The notes under the pieces were generated by a model. It saw only the letters and a program-made list of their open reading frames with translations, was not told where the DNA came from and ran no database searches. The position numbers were made by a program, and so were the translations under genes. DNA of 60,361 bases from Anaerolineales bacterium (GTDB taxonomy: Bacteria; Chloroflexota; Anaerolineae; 4572-78; J111), in contig JACKAT010000033.1 in assembly GCA_020634935.1 (NCBI GenBank), positions 1-60,361 of the forward strand. The letters run 5' to 3'. Position 1 is the stretch's first letter, and each line of letters starts with the position of its first letter. Shown one piece after another: positions 40,074 through 48,617 of the stretch.

Positions 40074-42701
40074 ATGGAAGCAAATAGGCGTACAATGGCT
40101 CGCTGTCGCTGGATAGCAGGTGCTTTAATTATTCTCTATCTGGTCATGGCTGCCACTACCACCCAACTTCTCCACTTCAGCCGGGCGTTGGATGAAGGCT
40201 ATCATCTAGAGTACATTCTATTTATCAAAGATCATGGCCGCCTGCCGGTTAGTTATGAAGAACGAGCCCAGATCACCAAATCCGATTTCCCTCCGCTGTA
40301 CCATCTGCTGGTCAGCTTACTCTCTGCTGGCATCACCGTCACCGATAAGCCCGCCCTTAAATACTACTGGGACTCCTTCCGATATCGAGTGATCGATTAT
40401 CAATCCGACGACGTACCCTGGACGTTTAATACTGAAGATTTCACGTGGCCCTATTTAGGACAATTTCAGGTCTGGCAGATCGGCCGCTGGTTGTCGGTGG
40501 GCTTGAGCTTGGGTACGTTGGTGGTCATCTTTTTTATTTTGCAAGCGATACCCATTGGTCCCCGCCCCGTCACGGCTTTGTTTGGAACTGCTTTTCTGGC
40601 CTTTATGCCGCGTTATCTCATCCTAGCATCGGCTCTCAATGATGATAACTTGCTGGGGCTGATAGCCGCGACTTACTTTTTGATAATGATTAAGGCGATC
40701 AAACACTCACAGCGCTGGTGGCCCTTTGTGGCGCTGGGGGCGTTGATGGGGCTGGCCATGACCGTGAAATACTCGGTGGTTTTACTTCCCTTAGAAGTGA
40801 TGGTCGTGTGCGCCGTGTTGGCTTGGCGGCAGCAGTTGGGATGGCTGTGGGCAGTCAAGCGCATCCTGGTTGTGGCCCTGGTCGCCATTCTTTTTTCGAG
40901 TTGGTGGTTTGGGTGGAATTTTTGGTATCTGAACACCGTGGCTCAGGATGGCTGGTTGGCGGGATTGATTCGACCATTGTTTGTCGGTGGCTATGAAACC
41001 ACGCTGAATCGTTTAGGGGGGGCGCTGACGGGTGGGGCTGTCGGTTTTACCGAGTTGCCTGCCCAAACTTCGATAGGCACCTTTCCGCAGTGGCTGCGCC
41101 TAACGTTTGTCAGCTTTTGGGGCTTTGGAATTAATAACACTATCCCGTTATATCCATATATTTATGGGGTTATTGGTTTGCTACTGGTCGGGGTGGGGGC
41201 CGGTATCTGGCGTTTATGGCAGCGCCAGGCAGCGTCTCATCCGTGGCTGTTATTGGCGGGCTTTCACCTAAGCCTATTTGTGGCCATTCCGCTGCTGCGG
41301 TTCGGCCTATCGCGTCGTTTGGGGCAAACCGCTCAAGGGCGGCACATTCTAGTTCCGGCAGCAGCCGTAATTGTGGCCCTGATCGCCTGGGGTTTGGTCA
41401 CTGTTATTCCTCAAAAATGGCGTACCATCTCTTTGGCTGCTATCATAGTGGGCCTGATCGGCTGGACCGGCTTGCATCTGTATTATCTGACCCAGGCCGC
41501 GGCCCCACCGCTGCCGTTACGCACGGTCCCTGAAGCGGCCGCGTGGTTGCCGGAGCCGATCGAGGCCCAATTTGGCAGCGGCCTTGAACTGGTTAGCTAC
41601 GACATCGAACTGCAACCCGATCAGGGTAGGCTAAATCTTCAATTGGGTTGGCGATCGCTGGCCCACGTCAACGAAAATTATCTACTCATGGTCAGGTTGG
41701 TTGATCAGTCCGGCGCGTCAATTTCCTATTGGTTGGGCTACAACGGGCAGGGTCGATTACCCACCCTGGCCTGGGATGCCGGCGACTCGATCTTTGACCG
41801 GCTGGCGCTGCCTCTACCTGATCTCCCGCCGCAAGAGTACCGGCTCGAAATTCAGATGCTCGATCAAAATACTTTGGCGCCTATCGACCAAACGGTTAGC
41901 CTGCCGCTGGTGCTCGATCAGCCGGTGATCCAGGCCTCGGCGGGTCGGCCGCAGTCGGTCGGTGATGTTACTTTCATCCTGTGGCAAGCTAACGGCCCGG
42001 TTGAAACGCTTCGGCCAAACTATCGGTATCCGGCCACAATTTCAATGGTGGCTAATACCCCCCAGCCGCTGCATCTGCTCGATCCTGACGGTCGGCGGCT
42101 CGATCCGCTGTGGCACGAGGCGAACATTTACACCTTTGTCATCGGCCCGCGCTGGATTAGCGGGCCATATCGTCTCCGGCTTTCGACTGAACAGGGTCCT
42201 GTGACAACCGACCAGGCGATTCTGACGGTTGAGAACTGGTGGCCGCGCCAGTTTGAGGTGACGGAGAAGATTGAGGTTCCGGCTCAGGCCAACTTTGCCA
42301 ATCAGTTTGAGTTTTTAGGGTATACGCTGCCGCAGAAACAGGTTAAGGCCGGAGCGGCATTTCCAGTGACGTTATATTGGCGAGCCTTGCCCGATAAATC
42401 CCCTGAAGCGCACTTTATTCAGTTTAATAATTTGCTCGATAGGACCGGGACATTATATGGCGGCTATGATCGGGTTCCTTTAGAGTATTACAGTACCCTG
42501 CTCTGGGCGCCGGGTGAGGTCATCGTCGATGGTTATACCGTGCCGATTGAGGCGGATGCCCCGCCCGGTGAATATTATCTCGATGTAGGCTACTATTTAG
42601 TGGTAGGGGAAAGCGCGGTCAATCTCCCCTTGGTCATCGATGGCCAAATGAGCGATGACAGCAGCGTAACTATCGGTCCGATCGAGGTGGTTGCGCCGTG
42701 A
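40074..42701 (+). CDS. DUF2142-like GT-C glycosyltransferase with two beta modules (paralog 4)
   Basis: An 875-residue paralog whose acidic loop reads SRALDEGYHLEYILFIKDHG (about 36-55), with KSDFPPLYHLL after it. Compared with the other three, the Pro/Gly-Asp pair is ALDE and the usual DE-x-AH His context is DEGYH, so the active-site loop has diverged most here. About ten helices are followed by module A (about 485-600) and module B (about 735-870), without module C. The ATG directly follows the previous TAA with no spacing, so it should be translated with the upstream gene. No tandem repeats are seen in it. Confidence 0.82.
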   Translation: MEANRRTMARCRWIAGALIILYLVMAATTTQLLHFSRALDEGYHLEYILFIKDHGRLPVSYEERAQITKSDFPPLYHLLVSLLSAGITVTDKPALKYYWDSFRYRVIDYQSDDVPWTFNTEDFTWPYLGQFQVWQIGRWLSVGLSLGTLVVIFFILQAIPIGPRPVTALFGTAFLAFMPRYLILASALNDDNLLGLIAATYFLIMIKAIKHSQRWWPFVALGALMGLAMTVKYSVVLLPLEVMVVCAVLAWRQQLGWLWAVKRILVVALVAILFSSWWFGWNFWYLNTVAQDGWLAGLIRPLFVGGYETTLNRLGGALTGGAVGFTELPAQTSIGTFPQWLRLTFVSFWGFGINNTIPLYPYIYGVIGLLLVGVGAGIWRLWQRQAASHPWLLLAGFHLSLFVAIPLLRFGLSRRLGQTAQGRHILVPAAAVIVALIAWGLVTVIPQKWRTISLAAIIVGLIGWTGLHLYYLTQAAAPPLPLRTVPEAAAWLPEPIEAQFGSGLELVSYDIELQPDQGRLNLQLGWRSLAHVNENYLLMVRLVDQSGASISYWLGYNGQGRLPTLAWDAGDSIFDRLALPLPDLPPQEYRLEIQMLDQNTLAPIDQTVSLPLVLDQPVIQASAGRPQSVGDVTFILWQANGPVETLRPNYRYPATISMVANTPQPLHLLDPDGRRLDPLWHEANIYTFVIGPRWISGPYRLRLSTEQGPVTTDQAILTVENWWPRQFEVTEKIEVPAQANFANQFEFLGYTLPQKQVKAGAAFPVTLYWRALPDKSPEAHFIQFNNLLDRTGTLYGGYDRVPLEYYSTLLWAPGEVIVDGYTVPIEADAPPGEYYLDVGYYLVVGESAVNLPLVIDGQMSDDSSVTIGPIEVVAP

Positions 42702-42745
42702 TGCTAATCCGGGTTTGTGGTGAATGTCGATGGGGTTTGGTTTAG

Positions 42746-45232
42746 ATGGGTATGGCTCGCTTGACCCTCATTTTCTGCCTATGGCTGGCCTTTCTCCTGC
42801 GTGTCTGGGGGCTCGACTTTGGGCTGCCTTACGACTTTCACCCCGACGAGCACCAATATGTCGAAGCGGCCATCGATTGGCACACCACCAGCACCCTTGA
42901 GTTGAGTTTCATCAACCCCCCGCTTTACACCTATCTCCTAAGTGGCGCTTACTGGCTCTGGCTGATTTTTTCACCGTTTGAAACGACCACCGACTGGGTC
43001 TCGACGGCCTATTTTTTCGCTCGATTATGGAGTGTAGCCTTTGGTGTGTTGACGGTGGCCCTGGCTTACCCCCTGGCCAAACGCCTCGGTAACCGGAGCG
43101 CCGGCCTGCTGGCGTCGGCTTTGTTGGCCGTCCTTTTTCTCCCGGCCCGCGAATCTCACTTTGCAGTCAATGACGCCACGGCGGCATTTTTCGTTTTGCT
43201 GGCCATCTATTTTAGCGTCGTTCTGCTCGACCGGCCTCAACTGAGAACTTATGTGTTGGCCGGGCTGTCGGTAGGCTTGGCCGCCTCTGCTAAACTCACC
43301 GGTGGGCTGGCCGTCTTAGCCTTGTTGGCCGGCCATATTGTTGTCCGGCGACGTGATCCTCAATCAATTGACACCGGCGGGCCGCCCAATTCGGGTCGCC
43401 TGGGGGCCGGCCTGCTGATGGCGCTGGTAACGTTTTTACTGGTATTTGCTCATATCTTTGGCGATCTCCCCCATTTTTTCGATACCGTCATTAAGCATCT
43501 CCAGTTTGGGGCCGAGGGCTATAAAGGCTTGCGTATGTCGCCCACGCTGGGTTGGGGCTTTTATGTTCAGGTACTCGGCTGGGGCATCGGCTGGGTGACT
43601 TTGGCGGCGGCCGTCATCGCGCTCGGCCTCGTTGTCTGGCGGCGTCATCGGCCCGGAATCGTAGTAGCGATCTTTCCGCTGGCCTTGTTCCTGTACATGG
43701 GCGCTCAGAAAATTCTGTTCGCGCGATTTTTGCTGCCGGCCGTTCCCCCTTTGATCGCCTTGGCGGCGGTTGGCCTCATCTGGCTCGAACAAAGCGTGCC
43801 TGTTTTTGGTCCATATCGACGCCTATTCTGGCCAGCCATTATCGGCGTGTTGATCGCGCAGCCGCTCAGCAGCCTGGTTTGGTTCGATCACTTGCTGACC
43901 CTGCCCGATACGCGAGAGACAGCAACCCAATGGTTCAGAGATAAGTTTCCCGAAGATACGGTCATCGTCAAAGAAAGTTACGCCCTCTTCCCGACGACTT
44001 CCCTGCTCGGCGGCGAGTGGCCCTACAAAATTATTCAGATCGACGAGCGCGGCCCCACTCGTAACGCGGTTGATCATTACGTTCGCAACAAAACCCAATT
44101 CATCGCGCTGAGCAATTTTACCTTCGACCGGGTTCGCGCCGATCCGGTCGAAGAAGCGGCCCGGCTGGCCCAGCTCGATTTTCTCGAAGACCAGGCCGAG
44201 TTGATCCAAACCTTCAATCCCTACAAGAATGCGAGTCAGCCGGCCTGGTTCTATCTCGACGAGTTGTACGGCCCCGCCGGCGAGGTTTTGCAGCGAACGC
44301 AACCGGGCCCGCTGCTCAAAATTTACGCCCTACCCTATGAAAACCAACCTCGCAGTTACGACGTTCCCCCTGTCTCTGTACCGGTTGAGGCCAATTTTGG
44401 CGATAAGCTGCTGCTACTGGGGTATGATTTGCCTACACGGCGAGCGCAGCCAGGCGAGGCCATTCCGCTCACGCTCTACTGGCAGGCGCTCACCCGTCTG
44501 GACCAGACCTACGTCATGTTCACGCGGGTCCTCGATGCGCAGCAGCAGCGGTGGGGCGGCTACGACCGCTGGCCTCAAGAAACGGCGAATACTGTTTTGT
44601 GGCACGAAGGTGAGGTTGTCATCGATACCTTTGGCGTCCCCGTGGCTGCCGATGCCCCGAACGGCGTCTATACGATCGACATCGGCCTCTATGATCAGGC
44701 TGACCCAACAGTGTCGCCCCTGCCGATTTTGCGCGAGGGCCAAGCCACCGGCCAGAACAGTGTTCGGCTTGGCCCGCTGAAAATCGGCGGCCCGCCGCCT
44801 GAAGTGCTGGCTTCGGCTGACGCGGCGACCCCTAAGATCCCTCTGCCCATTCAATTGGGAACGCCGGCCACAGTGCTCCTACGCGGGTACGATCTCGATC
44901 CGCTTGACGGTGCGCTGAAAATCAAGCTCTACTGGGAGAGTCTGAGCCAGACGCCTATCGACTGGTCGGTGTTCGTTCATCTGCGAGACCCATCAGGCGA
45001 GACGGTGGCCCAGAAAGATGGCCCGGCCGGAGGGGCGCTCAATTATCCGTCATCGCTGTGGGATGCCGGTGAGGTTATCATCGATGAGATTGTGATGCCG
45101 CTGCCGGACGATCCGGCGCTGGATCAATATACGTTGGTGGTGGGGCTTTACAATTTAGCCGATTTTAGTCGTCTAACTGTACCCGATTCGCCCAATAATG
45201 AAATCATTCTGACAACATGGCCCCCCTCGTAA
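42746..45232 (+). CDS. PMT/ArnT-family (GT39-like) glycosyltransferase with C-terminal beta modules
   Basis: An 828-residue polytopic protein. Unlike its four neighbours it has the PMT-type first loop LPYDFHPDEHQYVEAA (about 27-42), with FINPPLYTYLL after it, as in dolichyl- or polyprenyl-phosphate-sugar-dependent O-glycosyltransferases. About ten helices reach residue 380, followed by a soluble domain. At the C terminus are modules B (about 540-690) and C (about 715-825) of the type found in the four upstream paralogs. A shared C-terminal module on a different catalytic core points to domain exchange and a common ligand. It starts 44 bases after the previous stop. Confidence 0.85.
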   Translation: MGMARLTLIFCLWLAFLLRVWGLDFGLPYDFHPDEHQYVEAAIDWHTTSTLELSFINPPLYTYLLSGAYWLWLIFSPFETTTDWVSTAYFFARLWSVAFGVLTVALAYPLAKRLGNRSAGLLASALLAVLFLPARESHFAVNDATAAFFVLLAIYFSVVLLDRPQLRTYVLAGLSVGLAASAKLTGGLAVLALLAGHIVVRRRDPQSIDTGGPPNSGRLGAGLLMALVTFLLVFAHIFGDLPHFFDTVIKHLQFGAEGYKGLRMSPTLGWGFYVQVLGWGIGWVTLAAAVIALGLVVWRRHRPGIVVAIFPLALFLYMGAQKILFARFLLPAVPPLIALAAVGLIWLEQSVPVFGPYRRLFWPAIIGVLIAQPLSSLVWFDHLLTLPDTRETATQWFRDKFPEDTVIVKESYALFPTTSLLGGEWPYKIIQIDERGPTRNAVDHYVRNKTQFIALSNFTFDRVRADPVEEAARLAQLDFLEDQAELIQTFNPYKNASQPAWFYLDELYGPAGEVLQRTQPGPLLKIYALPYENQPRSYDVPPVSVPVEANFGDKLLLLGYDLPTRRAQPGEAIPLTLYWQALTRLDQTYVMFTRVLDAQQQRWGGYDRWPQETANTVLWHEGEVVIDTFGVPVAADAPNGVYTIDIGLYDQADPTVSPLPILREGQATGQNSVRLGPLKIGGPPPEVLASADAATPKIPLPIQLGTPATVLLRGYDLDPLDGALKIKLYWESLSQTPIDWSVFVHLRDPSGETVAQKDGPAGGALNYPSSLWDAGEVIIDEIVMPLPDDPALDQYTLVVGLYNLADFSRLTVPDSPNNEIILTTWPPS

Positions 45233-45321
45233 ATTCAATCCGGGTCGCCCTTACTGTCCCTTCAAATTTGCGGCATTGGTATCTCTCCGGTTAAAATCAA
45301 CGGGGTTTAGGCAGTGCCATA

Positions 45322-45334
45322 GGTGACTGTCACC
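45322..45334. repeat. Minimal GGTGACTGTCACC core
   Basis: A 13-bp near-palindrome identical to the ends of the dispersed elements, without a second copy nearby. It lies 28 bases before the GT2 start and is a solo end or a remnant. Confidence 0.6.
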
Positions 45335-45362
45335 TGATCTTACCCCCAACGGAAATTTGACC

Positions 45363-46109
45363 ATGAAACTTTCAGTAATCATCCCCGTCTATAATGAAGA
45401 GTCGACCATCAGCCAGGTCATCGATAAGGTGCGTGAAGTTGAACTGCCCCTGGATCGAGAAATTATTGTGGTCGATGACGGCTCGACCGATCACACCGCC
45501 GATATCCTGGCGCGGCGTCAAAACGATGTCACCTTTGTGCATTTCTCCCGGATCAACTTTGGCAAAGGAGCGGCGATTCGAGTTGGGTTAACCTATGTCA
45601 CCGGTGATATTGTTATCATCCAGGATGCCGATCTGGAACTGGACCCCAATGAATATCGCTTGCTGCTCGAACCGATTCTGGCCGGCCAGGCCAAAGTGGT
45701 TTACGGCTCTCGATTCCTTAAGCCCAATCCCAACATCCGGCGTCGCACCCTTTTAGCCAATAAATTCCTAACCTGGGTTACCAACCTGCTCTACGGCTCT
45801 CATCTGACCGACATGGAAACCGCCTATAAAGCCTTCAAGGCTGACGTTATTGCCGGTATTAAGCTCGACTGTCATCGCTTTGAGTTCGAGCCGGAAGTGA
45901 CCGGCAAACTGCTGCGGCAAGGCCACGCCATTAAAGAAGTGCCGATTTCCTATAACCCCCGCACCGAAGAAGAAGGTAAGAAAATCGGCTGGCGCGATGG
46001 TTACACGGCTATCTGGACCTTGTTTAAATACCGATTGGCCGATCGAAGCACAGCCTCACCAACTCGAAAAGCGCCCAAACCTATCTCAGTCAGCGATGTG
46101 GAAGGTTAA
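45363..46109 (+). CDS. Family 2 glycosyltransferase, Dpm1-like polyprenyl-phosphate sugar synthase
   Basis: A 248-residue cytoplasmic GT-A enzyme that would transfer a nucleotide-activated sugar to a polyprenyl phosphate. Nucleotide-binding and metal motifs are visible: VIIPVYNEES at the N terminus, VVDDGSTDHT near 37 and QDADLELDP near 88. They are followed by VVYGSRF and the acceptor region ETAYKAFK. It lacks C-terminal membrane helices, so it is the soluble Dpm1/GtrB-core type. The GT-C proteins encoded upstream need exactly such lipid-linked donors. I start it at the ATG at 45363; a TTG two codons earlier is possible. The stop overlaps the next gene by 14 bases. Confidence 0.88.
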   Translation: MKLSVIIPVYNEESTISQVIDKVREVELPLDREIIVVDDGSTDHTADILARRQNDVTFVHFSRINFGKGAAIRVGLTYVTGDIVIIQDADLELDPNEYRLLLEPILAGQAKVVYGSRFLKPNPNIRRRTLLANKFLTWVTNLLYGSHLTDMETAYKAFKADVIAGIKLDCHRFEFEPEVTGKLLRQGHAIKEVPISYNPRTEEEGKKIGWRDGYTAIWTLFKYRLADRSTASPTRKAPKPISVSDVEG

Positions 46110-48471
46110 GCCCAACGTCTCACGCTGGCCTGACGTTGTTCTTGTTCTTATCCTGACTCTGCTCCCATCTCTCTTTTTCTGGCGACTAGTCACTCCCAAC
46201 CCCGCCGACCGCATGCGGATTGCCGCCGGCGACTTCACCGAACAATATTTCCCGCTGCGGGCCTTCACTGCCGGGCAGTGGGTCAGCGGCCAACTGCCGC
46301 TCTGGAACCCCTACCTCTACGGCGGCCAACCAGCTCTAGCCGACATCCAATCGGGCGCACTTTATCCTCCGCACATCATTCAAGCCCTCCTGCTGGGCTG
46401 GGGTGGGCCGCTCCTTGGCCGAGAAATCGGCTTTCCCGTCGAGGCGCTCGAATGGCAGGTAATTTTTCATTTTTCTGTGGCCGCGGTAGGGACTTATCTC
46501 TTTGCCCGACAGCTTATTTTGTCTCATTGGCGTCGAGGCTTTAGCCGGCGAGGTTTGGTCCGCCAGGCCCGCTGCGGCGGCCTCATGGCCTCCCTTGTCT
46601 TCACCTACAGCGGTTACTTGACCGGCTTTCCCGTCCAGCAGATGACCATTCTATCAGTCAGCGCCTGGCTGCCGTGGGTTCTGTGGGGCTTGAGCGTCGC
46701 CTTGGCTCGCCCCTTTCGCGCTGCCCTTCGACCCATCGCCTGGTCAGCTTTGGCCTTTGCCCTGGCGCTCTTGGCCGGACATCCTCAAACGGTTCTTTAT
46801 GTTTTTTACCTTACCTTAGCTTATACCCTCTTTCGTGGCTTTTCTGATCATTCGTGGACAAATAAGGGCGAGGCTAAGGCTGAGGCGAAGGCAAAGGAAA
46901 TACGCAACTCCCCAGCATCGTATTATCGATATATTCTGAGAAATTTAGGGGTGTGGCTTACGATCACCATTCTTGGAACGAGTATCGCAGCCGCCCAGTT
47001 ACTGCCGACCTTAGAATTTATTGGCCTCTCGCTGCGGGCCGATCTCTCGTACGAAGCTGTATCGGCCGGGCTGCCGCTGACCGAATTGGTTTCGATTCTT
47101 TATCCCGGCTTTTTCGGCGGCTCACCCGAATATGTGGGTATTGCGCCGTTGGTGTTGATCGCGCTGGCCTTGATTCTGGCTCGACCACGCGGTGAGGTCT
47201 ACTTCTGGGCAGGAGCCGGCCTGATTAGCCTGCTCTTGGCCTTTGGCGGTCGGCTTTTTGTCTACCCCCTTTTTTACCTGCTGGCGCCGGGTTTCGATGC
47301 CGTTCGGCAGCAAGAACGGGCCTTTCTGGTCTACAGTTTTAGTGCAGCCATCCTGGCCGGGTTCGGAACGGTAGTTCTGGCCGGCCCGCTGTCTAAGCGG
47401 GCGTACATTATTTTAGCCGACTTTGAGCAGCGCTTGCGCATAGTCGCTTTAGTGGCAGTCATTCTAACCGCCTTTTTTATCTACGGTTCAACCGTGGCCA
47501 CGGCTCGTGGTGACGAGGTCAATCTCTTTTTTGGCGTACTGCGCCACCATTTGTTTGGCCTGCTCATTTTAGGGGGGATGTTACTGCTGGTGATGGGGCG
47601 CCGGCGGTGGTGGCTGCCCCGCCTGTGGGGGATAGGCTTGCTGGTGGTGCTAGTGGCTTACAATTTGTTCACTGTTAACTGGCAGTTCAACCTGGAACCA
47701 CGCCAAATACCGGGACCCTTTACCCCGATCCCGGCCGTTCAATTCTTGCAAGAACATCTTGATCCCCCTCTAGGCCGCGTCGCCAGTGGCGGGTTGCTGC
47801 CCGGCGGCAACAGTACGGCCTCCGTTTACCATCTGCAAGATTTGACCGGCAACACACCCTTACAACTGGCCTCGGTCGATACCTTTTTACAGCGGCTGCC
47901 GGCCTGGCGGGCCTGGCAGCTGATGAATGTGCGCTACATCGCCGATCAGCGCGATATCGGCGACGCCGGCCTATCTCTGGCGTTTACGAACGATGAGCTG
48001 AAGATTTACCAAATGGGCGATCCCTTTGATCGGGCCTGGCTGGTCGGTCAAGTTGAGGTTGAAGCTGATTTCGACGCCGCTCTTGAGCGTCTCGCTGCTG
48101 ATGATTTTGACCTGCGACGTACGGCCGTCGTTGTCGAGCCGCTGGCCGTCACTCTAGCCGGCGACGCCAGCAGCTCTGTTCAGATGGACAGTTTTAGCGC
48201 GAATGAATTAAGCCTTACCATCAATACCACCGCGCCGCAGCTTCTTGTTGTCAGCCAAATCGATTATCCCGGCTGGCAGGCGACACTCGACGGCCAGGAA
48301 GTTGAGTTGCTACAGGTTGATGCCGTCTTGCAAGGGATAGTTGTCCCGGCCGGACCACACTCCATCCGAATCAAGTTTTGGCCCGGAACCTTTGCAGCAG
48401 GTCTTTGGTTATCAGCCATAGGGAGTTTGCTTTGCTTGGCAATGATGATCGGGTTACGACTAAAGGGTTAG
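46096..48471 (+). CDS. YfhO-family GT-C membrane protein
   Basis: A 791-residue protein with about twelve membrane helices and a C-terminal extracytoplasmic domain. The first external loop contains AAGDFTEQYFPLRAF and LWNPYLYGGQPALAD, the signature of YfhO proteins, which in Firmicutes glycosylate lipoteichoic acid or other surface polymers using lipid-linked sugars. The C-terminal part (about 640-760) has the YPGWQATLDGQEV beta element usual for the family. I choose the ATG at 46096. The frame is open from 45997, but the extra 33 residues overlap the GT2 gene and are not membrane-like. The 14-base overlap suggests coupling. A hexamer array in the gene (46867-46896) encodes the Lys/Ala/Glu loop KGEAKAEAKAKE. 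Confidence 0.88.
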   Translation: MWKVKPNVSRWPDVVLVLILTLLPSLFFWRLVTPNPADRMRIAAGDFTEQYFPLRAFTAGQWVSGQLPLWNPYLYGGQPALADIQSGALYPPHIIQALLLGWGGPLLGREIGFPVEALEWQVIFHFSVAAVGTYLFARQLILSHWRRGFSRRGLVRQARCGGLMASLVFTYSGYLTGFPVQQMTILSVSAWLPWVLWGLSVALARPFRAALRPIAWSALAFALALLAGHPQTVLYVFYLTLAYTLFRGFSDHSWTNKGEAKAEAKAKEIRNSPASYYRYILRNLGVWLTITILGTSIAAAQLLPTLEFIGLSLRADLSYEAVSAGLPLTELVSILYPGFFGGSPEYVGIAPLVLIALALILARPRGEVYFWAGAGLISLLLAFGGRLFVYPLFYLLAPGFDAVRQQERAFLVYSFSAAILAGFGTVVLAGPLSKRAYIILADFEQRLRIVALVAVILTAFFIYGSTVATARGDEVNLFFGVLRHHLFGLLILGGMLLLVMGRRRWWLPRLWGIGLLVVLVAYNLFTVNWQFNLEPRQIPGPFTPIPAVQFLQEHLDPPLGRVASGGLLPGGNSTASVYHLQDLTGNTPLQLASVDTFLQRLPAWRAWQLMNVRYIADQRDIGDAGLSLAFTNDELKIYQMGDPFDRAWLVGQVEVEADFDAALERLAADDFDLRRTAVVVEPLAVTLAGDASSSVQMDSFSANELSLTINTTAPQLLVVSQIDYPGWQATLDGQEVELLQVDAVLQGIVVPAGPHSIRIKFWPGTFAAGLWLSAIGSLLCLAMMIGLRLKG
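46867..46896. repeat. Five-unit hexamer array inside yfhO-like gene
   Basis: GGCGAG/GCTAAG/GCTGAG/GCGAAG/GCAAAG keeps frame and encodes a charged cytoplasmic or external loop. Similar GGCTAAGGCGAAGG sequence is intergenic at 11407. Confidence 0.75.
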
Positions 48472-48537
48472 TTAGATGGATGGTTGGATAGATGGTTGAT
48501 TATCCGCTAACCAACCAACCAACTAACTAACCACCCA
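48465..48537. repeat. Imperfect hairpin of GGTTAGTTAG / CTAACTAACC units
   Basis: GGTTAGTTAGATGGATGGTT on the left pairs loosely with AACCAACCAACCAACTAACT and AACC on the right. It begins at the yfhO stop and has no T-run, so it may act as an mRNA 3' stabiliser or a weak terminator of the cluster. Confidence 0.6.
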
Positions 48538-48551
48538 ACACCTTCACCATA

Positions 48552-48581
48552 TTGTCAAGGACAGCGAACCTATGTTATAAT
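48552..48581 (+). promoter_or_regulatory. Sigma70-type promoter TTGTCA-18-TATAAT
   Basis: TTGTCA (48552-48557) and a perfect TATAAT (48576-48581) are 18 bases apart. The start point near 48588 leaves a 30-base leader with AAAGGAG before the ATG at 48618. It rules out the longer frame that opens at 48552. Confidence 0.7.
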
Positions 48582-48617
48582 CATTATGTCTACTCTTACC
48601 CCAAAAGGAGCAGCTTC

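Noticed and set aside
45322..45334. Palindrome before the GT2 gene as a terminator
   Set aside because: It has no T-run and matches the end of a dispersed repeat family.
48552..48617. Longer start for the Excalibur protein
   Set aside because: The region holds a promoter (-35 at 48552, -10 at 48576), and the ATG at 48618 has a proper ribosome site and signal-anchor helix.
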